This document shows positions 55,101 through 64,000 of a stretch of DNA of 64,000 nt, piece after piece; the first letter of the stretch is position 1, and each line of letters opens with the position of its first letter. This stretch comes from Madurella fahalii (taxonomy: Eukaryota > Ascomycota > Sordariomycetes > Sordariales): the NCBI GenBank assembly GCA_029876055.1, contig CM056874.1, positions 6,448,001-6,512,000 on the forward strand. Reading direction: 5' to 3'. Under the pieces are notes generated by a model. It had not been told where the DNA came from. It ran no database searches and saw only the letters and a list, made by a program, of their open reading frames with translations. Made by a program: the position numbers and the translations under genes.

Positions 55101-58100
55101 CCAGCACCCATGTGCGTCATGGACCTCGTTGCCAGCCGCCAGCTGCGGGAGGTTCCGGTAAAAGTGGCCTCACCGTCCGAATGTAATTACCGCCTACACA
55201 TACGAGTCAGTTAGGAAAAAAACTCCGCGAGGAGGGGGAGCTCGGCATCTTCCTGGGTGTGTACCTATCAACAGCTTCCGCTGCAGCGTCCCAGTTCGAG
55301 CGTTTGCGGACTGCGTTGCTGCCCGCCGATTTGCCAATCTAACGTCACGATGTTGCACGTGCAGATGACTACTCGCCGTGCCATGCTCGGATTCCGCACG
55401 TACGCTCATCACGTCGTCTCTCCCACGCGCCATGATTCCGTACGATAAGTATTGGGCAATGTAAGCTATATCCTGATTGTCATCAAGAGGTTCATGATGG
55501 ATCAGGGTATCCAAGGCCGTGTTGTTCGAGAGAAAGATGACCGTCGAGATTTGTCTGGTTCCAAAATCCTAGACCCCTAGCCTGTATTGGGCGGCTGGCG
55601 CTGTCGCGGTGCTGTCTCCCTTTGATGTCTCTGCAGGATACGGAGAGGTACGTCAGGTACCTAAAGCAACTGCCGGTGTCGGGGCACTTGAATTTCAGCC
55701 CTAGGAGGCTAATTACAGCCGTATCTTGTGCTAGACACCGAAAGGTCCTATTACCATCCGTACAATTGTCTTTCCCTGCATCTCGCTACTTCGGGACCGG
55801 CAGTCATTGTCTCACACAAAACAAGCAACACCAACGAGCAGCATGGGACCGCGCTCGCTAGTTGGGCGCCACCTCATCCCTAACATTTCTTTGGGGCCAG
55901 TAAATTCGCTTTACGAAGCAGTGCGTTCCACGCGATTGCGCTTGGGAGTTGAAACTCCCTTAAGGTAATTATCGTACCAGGTTCTACACCCTCCCCGGTC
56001 GCCTCCAGCACAGCATGATCGGAACGGAGATCGACGTGGCACAGTCGCATGACCGGTCGTTTGAAGGCTGGGCAACAAACATCAAACTTTTGAAAAGGAT
56101 TCAAACCTAGTTCAAACTTTGCTAATATTATCCAAGAGAGTAGTAAGACAATCATAAAACCACTTGTCTGTTAGATCAGGACTGCTTTTGTGTAATGCCA
56201 GCCACCCGCACCATGCCACCCCGAAACGGAGGCGGGCACTGGCTCCACAGAAGCGAGGATGAGCACGGTGGCAAAACAACCGGGACAGCATTCAGTCAGG
56301 CGGGACCGACGATCGTGAGCCATGGCGCTCCGCTGAAGTGTCCATCCACCGCCAGAGTGATATTCATCAACAAGCTTTCCTGCAGAGAGCGTCAGTCCCA
56401 ATGCACGGGCTCGAGTTATTTTAGCACATCGGCCGCAGCATGATGCCCGGCATGGTTTCACTGATGAGCATCACCTCGGTGATCCATACGGATCAGCCGC
56501 GGCGGACCGAGTTTGTTTAAACTGCACCGTCACACCTCCGTCAACCAAGATGCAGTGCAGCCCATCTGAATATACATATTACTACCCAGTTGAGAAAGCC
56601 AATGCGGAGGCCAGCACGAGCAGTGGTTTGGAAGAGACGAATCGTCACAACGTGGATATTTGGTCATCAGGGCACTTTAGGATTCATGTCATCGGACCAT
56701 ATCTCCGAAGCCCATCGAAGATATTGCCTGGGCTTGGCTCCGCACATCCGGGTGTAAAACTGGCTATTCGCAATGATCCAGCTACAAGAACGAGCCAAGC
56801 TACATTCTCCGCAATAGGGACACGGATACTTGATACACCGGCGTCTCCAGTTGACCACCTAAACGGGTTAAAACGGGACCTGTACAAAGGTGCTCCAGTA
56901 CCGGGTCGTCATAGATACCGTATCAAAGCACATTGATAGAGATGGGCCTGTAGGTCAAACTCAGAGGAAGGATTGAATCCGGATTTCGCGACGGTCAACA
57001 AACATGCCCGGGTCGGCGGCTAGGCGGGATTTGGGAATACAAGAATAGGCTGCAGCCTCATCTCCACAGGCAATATACAAGCTATGTAAAAAAAGCCAGG
57101 CTGATTTTCCAGAAATCTACCCGCTGCTCTGGTTACCCGGTCACGGAGCAAGTTTTAACGGGTCCAGCGATCGTTTCCGTCAATCGATCTGACAGCATTG
57201 TTTTTGATATGGCATGGAAACAATGTTTCTAAACCCCTGCGTAATAAAATCCGAGTGTTTCATCGCGACACGCTCCCGCACAACAGCTGGTACTTAGAGA
57301 CGATATAGGAACGGCATTTTGATAGTCGGCCCTTGGCGACTCCAAAGAGCCAGAAGTGATAGAACAATATAGATAACATTTAGGCAAGATATGGCAGCTA
57401 CACTAATACCCAGGTTGCCCGGAGGAATGAAGGAAGAGCGACGGTTTGCTTCGTTAACACCTGGGCCCGGTAAGAGACTTGAAATTTGCAGCGCTGAACA
57501 GTCGCTTGTGTGATGTGGCTGCAATTCGGTAAATGAACACGAGCCGCTCCCAGCCGGATACATATAGCCTATCTAAATGAATTACGTCTACCGCATTGCG
57601 AACCGCGAATTTCTCACCGATGTCAGGTTGGTGATCTTGACGGCTCTTGGAACGGTGAGCGGATTCGGCTGAGGTGAGGTCGGTCAACGAACCGCCAGGA
57701 CCGGTAGCTTGAAGCTTAGATAAGCATCCGAACCCCGCCATTGTTCGCCCCGGATAGAACGAAGGTAAACGCAACCCAGGACTCGGGAATCAGGGATTGC
57801 TTGGTTGTCTTTAGGAGGAAAATCTGAGAGTATTAAACGATTATTAATTAGATTCGGTTTTATCTGTTCAATGCGTCTGATCTAATTCCTGAGAGCGCGG
57901 CATGGTTGTTGCGCTGTACTATACTTCTTGCTTAGTCACCGCCTGCCACAGGGCTTCAGGGGCCTGCTACGCGTGTCAGAGCAGCCTGCCAGGCGACAGA
58001 TTGCTGAGAGCTGCATCCACCAGCTGAAACCTCGTAAAGCAAGGCATCTGTGATACGTAACTCTTGCCCGAGGCTGCCATCGCCACATATATCGTGTCCT

Positions 58101-58263
58101 CGACATTAAAAGTTGACACGAGGACCAAAAGCTATTGAGGCCTTCTTTTTGTGATTCATTTTCTCCCCTCTTTTTCTTGGTTGGCTCTCAACTGCAAGTG
58201 CCTGAACCCCTCATCAGGGCAACCATTACCGGATGCGCCAGACTGCCACCAGCGCTCATGACC
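49110..58263. other. Gene-poor 9-kb divergent interval
   Basis: It lies between the starts of the RRM gene (-) and ECM29 (+). ORFs are plentiful but overlap in many frames, lack domains, and are Arg/Ser/Gly/Pro-rich as expected from base composition; the longest is 53057-54079 (340 codons, plus). No tRNA, transposon or tandem array is recognised. A small A-run occurs at about 51011-51024 and a CA repeat near 52780. Untranslated leader, non-coding RNA or an unrecognised spliced gene remain possible. Confidence 0.45.
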
Positions 58264-58280
58264 ATGGCGGCACCAGCTGA
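58233..58280 (+). promoter_or_regulatory. Upstream ORF overlapping the ECM29 start
   Basis: ATG at 58233 opens a 15-codon frame ending at TGA 58278-58280, out of frame with and overlapping the ECM29 ATG at 58264. If transcribed it would lower translation from the main start unless bypassed by leaky scanning. The transcription start is unknown. Confidence 0.45.
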
Positions 58281-61200
58281 TGTGAAGAGAGAGTTGGAGC
58301 TTATCGAGAATGCAGAATGGCGCATACTATCAGCTTCTTCTGATGAGGACAAGCTGCAGCGGCTGCTGAAGGTGTATCTTGCCCCTCTACTGCTTAAGGC
58401 CGGGAGCGAGCATGCCTCTGTTCGGAACAAGGTACCCCAAACCGACCCTGTCCAATCCATCCCATACCACACCGAATCTCACACCTCAGACAGGTTATAT
58501 CGACATGCCAGACCATCAACAAACTGATCAAGTCCCCAAGGTGCGTTGTAGCTGTGCTTGTTCTACCGCCGTGCGTAGGGTGAACTCAGCTGATTCAGTA
58601 CCCAGCATCGTCCTACCCGTCGCCGCCTTGCTTGATCAGTACAAAGCAGCCGACTCTGCCCTCATCAGGCATTTTGACCTGATATACATTCAGCATAGCG
58701 TGGGAAAGTTGGATGCAAATGAACAGCGGCAGCTGATCCCAAAGGCGCTCAGCAGCATTAGCGTTGGCCCGGGTGCCTCCCTCAGCCAGCTCTTCAACGT
58801 CATCTTGCGCATGCTCCCAGTCCTCAGGATTCCTTCACGAGGAAGCAAAGAAGATGTCGCTTTCCGGGAAGAGTTAGGGTTGGCAGACGCCGAGGACGCA
58901 AAGCTTATTGCCGAGTGGTTCGGGAAGTTGCTTCTCTTGCGGACCAATGCGGCCGGCGCAGTTCAGTCCCCCGGCCTAACAGATGCAGACGTGACGTTTC
59001 TCACACTCGGCAAGCCGGCAACCTGGGATCCCAGTTCTGGGGGGTTGAACCTTCCCGAGACAAGGATACAGGTCGCCAATCTTTTAGCCAGCGGCGCATT
59101 TACCGATGAAGAGAGGTTCATCCCAGCCATCTACGCCGCGTCAAGCCCAGACTACCGGATCTCAGGAGTGGGAGATGACCTGCTAAAGAGAAGTTCAGTA
59201 TCACTCGAGGACAAGAACTTGGTCCAGAAGCTGTTCGAAGCGCACTCCAGGCTGCCTCCTCCTTATCGGATTCGTATTCTTGGCGTTCTTAGCAAATCGG
59301 AGATAGCAACAACCTTCACGGACGAGATACTCGCAGCATTTCGACAGAACGTTGTGAGCCAGGCCGATACCGCTGATTCCATGCAGATCGATAGCCAGCC
59401 TCCAGCCACCAAGTCTTCCGGGCTCGAGCTCACCAAACTCCATCGGGCACTGTTCGAATTCATCAACTGGGTCGCTCGTATTGGGCCTAGCAAGACCGAC
59501 TACAATAAAATCGGGGCCCCGCTGGTCGAACTGCTCAAAGACTTCGTTCGCAGCCAAGGTTGGCCAAAGCCGCGGCGCCAGTCGCTTGATGACAGCGCTC
59601 TGCGCTCCAGAGCGTACGAGACAATCGGAATTCTCGCCAAGGGGACGTCGATGACCGATTACGAGAGGCTCTCCCTGGCCGGGTGGCTCTTCCGCTCCCT
59701 CTCGGAAGACCCCACTCCTGATGTTGTCGTGAATATCGATGGGGCGCTGTCTAGTCTGACAAGCCTGTTCAAGCCGCCCCACCACTTCAGTGTCAACACC
59801 CAACTGCAGTCCATTCTCCTGACATACATGACGCTGAAGGACGAGGATGGCGAAGCTGTCCGGAGTGCTCGGCATGCTGTCACCAAGTGGGCAAACCAAT
59901 GCTTGGCATTTTCAGACGTTCACGCGCGGTGGATCGATATCCTTGCGATTGCTGGCCGACCAGATGAACGCAGTGATGTCGTTGAGGAAGGCCAGAAGGG
60001 CCTCGATCCTTGGACATACTATGCCAACGACGACAAGTCACGGACACTCCCAAACTGGCAGGAGATGGTACAGATTTTCTTTAGGGACCCCATAGTACCG
60101 CTCAACGTTGCTATGTGGGTCCAGGACCGGGGAATGGATGTTGACGACAGAGGTCTCTTTGCCAACTTTCCCGCTGAGTCACTCCAGGCCTTCCCAGTCG
60201 CGGTGGATTACTGCAGAAGCATCCTATTTCTCACAGCACTCGCAGATTTCAAGATTGAGCCGGGTTGGGAACGGCAACTGGGTTCGCTCGTCCAGTCCGA
60301 CCTTGCCAGCCGGCAGACTATCCGGGGCTACTTGTCATCATTCACACGCCAGGAGAACGCCCTTTACCAGTTGCTTCGCGCCGCGTTCGAAGGGATGATC
60401 CGGGAAGATGCCAGGGTCGCCGAACCATGTGCTCGTTCATTCGTTGATATTGCATCGCTCGCCCCAGGAGCTGTCCTGGAGCAGCTGGCGTCCCGTGCCG
60501 TGGAGTTGTTGCCTTTGGTCAAGTCGAACAAGAAGGAACTCCGGGTTCTTGGGTCGAAGGCATTTGGAATCCTTGCGGCTCATCCTTCCAACTCAGCAAA
60601 CTCCGTCGCTATGTTCAAGGAAAACTTGGTGAAAACAGCTCAAAGCTTTACGACGGCAGTAGGCTCGGAACTCAACGCGGTTGAGGGCGCATTTCTTGCT
60701 CTTGCCCATCTTATCTCTCGATGCATCTACTACTCTTCACCGTCACTCTCGGATGCTCCGGGTGATTTCAACCAGACCCTCCCAACTCTAAATTCCACCC
60801 ATCAGGCCATAATGTCAACGCAAGAGACACTTTTCGAAGCATACATTCAGCTCTGGACAGCAGGCATCTGCACGACCCCGGAGACTGGTGATTCCGAGGC
60901 GGATGGCCGCGCCTTCGTTTCAAAGGCCTTCATCGATCCCCTGGTGCTCAACGCAAAGAAGGGCAACGAGAAGGCTATTACGGCACTTGGTCGGCTGGCT
61001 CTATCACTCCCGGCAACCGATGCGGTGGACACCGCTGGTGCGGACGATACCCTAGGCTTAATCCTAGAGAAGCTATACTCTCTATACGAGATCAGGCAGG
61101 CCGAGGTCCACTTTTCCGTCGGAGAGGCCATCGCGGCAGCTGTTGCCTGCTGGGATGCGGAGGTTGTGCAGCTCACGATTGATGTGCCAACCGAAACAGC

Positions 61201-64000
61201 TTCATACCGTGTGCCCAAACGTTCCGCACGTGTTAATGCGGTCCTAGAGAAGCTTTTAACAGACTGCAAGACCACGAAGCCGTCGCTCCTGAAGGCTTCT
61301 GGGATCTGGTTGTTCTGTCTTATCCAGCACTGCTCTCACTTGGACGAGGTCCAGTCGAGGTTGCGAGAGTGCCAAGCCGCCTTCATGCGGCTTCTCAGTG
61401 CGAGAGACGAGCTCGTCCAGGAGACCGCATCCCGGGGTCTTGCGCTCGTGTACGAAAAGGGCGACTCAGAACTGAGAGGCGAGCTAGTCCGTGATCTTGT
61501 GTCCGCGTTTACAGGCTCAGGGCCGCAGTTGAAGGTCGACCAAGAGACTGAGCTCTTTGAGGCCGGTGCGCTTCCCACTGGCGAGGGCAAGTCCATCACC
61601 TCTTATAAAGACATCGTCAGCTTGGCAAACGAAGTTGGCGATCCAAGCCTCGTTTACAAGTTCATGTCGCTAGCGGCCAACTCTGCAACCTGGTCAACCC
61701 GGTCCGCGTTTGGGAGATTCGGGCTTAGCAATATCCTCTCAGAGTCAGAACTTGACCCCAAGCTGTATCCCAAGCTGTACCGTTACCGGTTCGATCCAAA
61801 CACCAACGTCCAGCGCTCCATGAACGATATCTGGAAGGCGTTGGTAAAAGATTCCAACGCCGTCCTGGAGACCCACTTCGACAGCATCATGAGCGATCTC
61901 CTGAAGAGCATTTTCGGGAAAGAATGGCGCGTCCGCGAGGCCAGTTGTGCTGCCATTTCCGACTTGATCTCTGGCCGGCCTTTCCCAAAGTACGAGCGCT
62001 ACTACAAAGATATTTGGACATCCGCTCTCAAGGTCCTCGACGACGTCAAGGCCACTGTCCGGAACGCAGCGCTCCACCTTTGCATCGCGCTCTCCACGAC
62101 CCTAGTCCGCCAGCTCGAAGAATCCGGCTCAACCGCTACGGCCAAAGCCATGATGAACGAAGCTCTCCCCTTCCTACTCTCCGAGAAGGGCATAGAAAGC
62201 GGCGTCGAAGACGTCAAGCTGTTCTCCACCATCACAGTCATGAAGATCGCCAAATCCGGCGGCGACTCCCTCAAGCCTTACATCCCCACCATGGTACCCC
62301 ATCTCCTCGGCCTCCTCAGCACCATCGAGCCCGAAGCTATCAACTACCACTATCAGCGTGCTGGCGAAGACAACCGCGAGAAGATTGACAAACTCCGCAG
62401 CACGATGGTCTCGCAGAGCCCCATCGCCGAAGCAATCGAGAACTGCCTTCGGAGCGTCGACCGGTCCGTCATGAAGGACCTCGCCCCCAAGCTCCAAGAA
62501 TCTATCAAATCCGCCCTGGGCATGCCCACCAAAATCGGCTGCGCCCGCGTCCTCTCCACCCTCGCGCTTCGCCACGCCGCCGACTTCGCCCCGTACTCGG
62601 CGGCCTTCCTCTCCCTGATGGAGAAACACGCGCTCGACCGCAACAACGAAGCCAGCCTCGCCTACGCGCGCGCCGCCGCCTACCTGGTCCGGATCGTCCC
62701 CGCCGACGGTGACGCAAAGGTCCGGTTCGCCGACCGCTTCGTGGCCCTGTACCTCGCCTCCGAGGACGAAGTCCGGCGCCAGAAGGTCGCCGATGTCGCC
62801 CTGGCCCTGAGCAAGCTCTCGCCGGACCACTTTGGCGCGCTCAAGACGCAGCTGCTGCCCTTCGCCTTCCTCGCCAAGCACGACGCGGACGACTACGTCC
62901 GCCGCGCGCTGCGCGAGGTCTGGGACAAGCACGCCGGGAGCACCCACCTGACGGCCGTGCGCTATCTCGCCGAGATCGTGCGGCTCGCCGAGCGCTGCCT
63001 CGCCACGCCCCAGTGGGCCCTCAAGCACGCCGCCGCGCTCGCCGTGGCCGCGGCCGTCAGCGGGGTCGTGGGCGCGCGGGAGGCGTCCGGGGTCGTCGAC
63101 GAGGCGAATCTGCGGCTGGTCTGGGGCGTGTACGACAAGGCCCTGGCGCTCAAGACCTTCGAGGGGAAGGAGGCCATGTTGGAGGTGCTGCCTGGGTTTG
63201 TGAGGGCGAGTCGGGGGCTGTGGGAGGGGGATCAGCGGTTCGCGGAGCAGCTGAGGAAGGTTGCCATCCGGGAGGCCAAGAGGAACAATGAGGCCTACCG
63301 GCCGCACGCGTTTCGGTGTCTGTGGCGGGTCGCGAAGGAGAGGGAGGACCTGGACTTGCTGGGGGAGATTGCTGAGATTGTGGACCCGTACTTGGGCGGT
63401 GGGGACGGCGAGGAGGATAAGGATGCCATGGATGTTGATCGGCCTACCGGAGGTCAAGGGAGAGGTGCCGGGTTGGATCTCAAGAGCAAGACGATTTGGG
63501 CGGCGATGGAGGCGGTGGCGAGAGGGTATAATCGGGTGAAGATGAGGCAGAACCCGGTGGCGGTGCTGAGGGAGGTTGCGATGCTGCTTGAGTCGGCTGC
63601 CGGGGGTAAGACGCTGAATACCGAGTCGCCATACATTGCAGGCGCGGAGCTCGCGACTATCAGGCGGGCATATTGGTACGACTGCGTGCGGGAGGTCTTG
63701 GATGATGCAGTTGGTGAGACAACCGGTCACAGCGGTGGGGCGGGCGTCTCGGGCGGCGGGCGAGAGGTTGTTAGGTGGTTTGTTCGTACCTTGGACCTGG
63801 ACGCGGGAGACGCTGGCACGGAAGACCAGCGTCTTGCGAGAACCAAGGCGGTCAAGGCGGCAATACGGCTGGGGAGAACGCACGCTGCTCTTGGGACAGA
63901 CGATGAGTGGAGGACGGAGATGAAGAGCGCTCTTGAGGCAGCTCTGGAGAGGGAGAGGTCGTTGGATGTGCAAAAGGCTTGGAGAGAGAGCCTGGCGCTG
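58264..64000 (+). CDS. ECM29: Ecm29, proteasome adaptor and scaffold protein (3' end beyond window)
   Basis: Exons 58264-58431, 58494-58540 and 58606 to beyond 64000; introns are 62 and 65 bp. The visible 1870 codons approach the usual length of Ecm29 (about 1850-1900), so little is missing. The N-terminus (ELELIENAEWRILSASSDED) and the following KVYLAPLLLKAGSEHASVRN are typical. The spliced sequence KLIKSPSIVLPVAALLDQYK then DSALIRHFDLIYIQHSVGKL is diagnostic. The rest is a long alpha-solenoid of HEAT-like repeats, ending in conserved blocks such as FGKEWRVREASCAAISDLI and LGMPTKIGCARVLSTLALRH. Ecm29 binds the 26S proteasome, tethers core and regulatory particles and marks faulty assemblies in cytoplasm and nucleus. 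ATG 58264 (ACCATGGCG) has the better context; 58258 is two codons upstream. An overlapping upstream ORF precedes it. Confidence 0.95.

Noticed and set aside
62174..63973. A 600-codon minus-strand ORF antisense to ECM29
   Set aside because: It lies opposite a conserved, collinear ECM29 frame. Its Val/Gly/Arg/Pro-rich product is what strong third-position G/C bias produces on the complementary strand. No domain is seen.

Overview
The window is nuclear DNA of a filamentous ascomycete, most likely a Sordariomycete and plausibly Sordariales/Chaetomiaceae. The evidence is short spliceosomal introns (52 to 128 bp in most genes, with CTAAC/CTGAC-type branch sites), C-rich third codon positions, a secreted GH5 endoglucanase with a fungal CBM1, a fungal NACHT/STAND protein, a CVNH lectin-fold protein, and an AT-rich relic with a RIP-type dinucleotide signature. 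The lineage is inferred from protein resemblance without a database search. Exon borders were worked out by hand from splice consensus, reading frame and family resemblance. No tRNA, rRNA, CRISPR array or intact transposon was seen.

Layout. 1-8.6 kb: a low-complexity coiled-coil protein (-), a CBM1-GH5 endoglucanase in three exons (+), and an APH-fold kinase-like gene (-) broken by one in-frame TAG. 9.4-10.5 kb: a RIP-degraded repeat relic. 12.7-19.1 kb: a tiny charged protein (+), a 1113-residue NACHT protein in three exons (-), and a serine alpha/beta-hydrolase of the siderophore-esterase type (-). 19.9-21.9 kb: an APC-superfamily amino acid/choline/GABA permease in five exons (-). 24.3-25.2 kb: a secreted CVNH-domain protein in three exons (-), most of which is invisible to a simple ORF scan. 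27.5-33.8 kb: a CorA-like membrane protein, a glycine-rich small protein, a Myb/SANT-like protein and a four-helix membrane protein, all on the minus strand. 37.2-39.4 kb: a degenerate 23-bp minisatellite of about 2 kb. 40.3-44.6 kb: a polytopic membrane protein (-), a MYND-zinc-finger/pRiA4b-ORF3 fusion (+), a frameshifted relic of an F-box-like family (-) and an orphan ORF (+). 47.2-48.9 kb: a three-RRM RNA-binding protein of the Nam8/Csx1/TIA-1 type in six exons (-). 48.9-58.3 kb: a gene-poor 9.4-kb divergent interval. 58.3-64 kb: ECM29, the proteasome adaptor/scaffold, running off the right edge.

How the genes relate. No operon-like or biosynthetic cluster is evident. Two genes are core housekeeping functions (the RRM protein and ECM29). 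The rest are accessory: plant cell-wall degradation, nutrient and ion transport, siderophore-ester hydrolysis, non-self or stress sensing, and lectin-type secretion. Accessory genes alternate with relics (RIP DNA, the APH nonsense allele, the F-box-like fragment) and a minisatellite, as expected of a fast-evolving part of a fungal chromosome. The strongest second-look items are the 23-bp array at 37.2-39.4 kb, the split CVNH gene, the MYND-pRiA4b fusion, two stop-free 54-nt introns that could be retained in frame, and the long empty interval between the RRM gene and ECM29.
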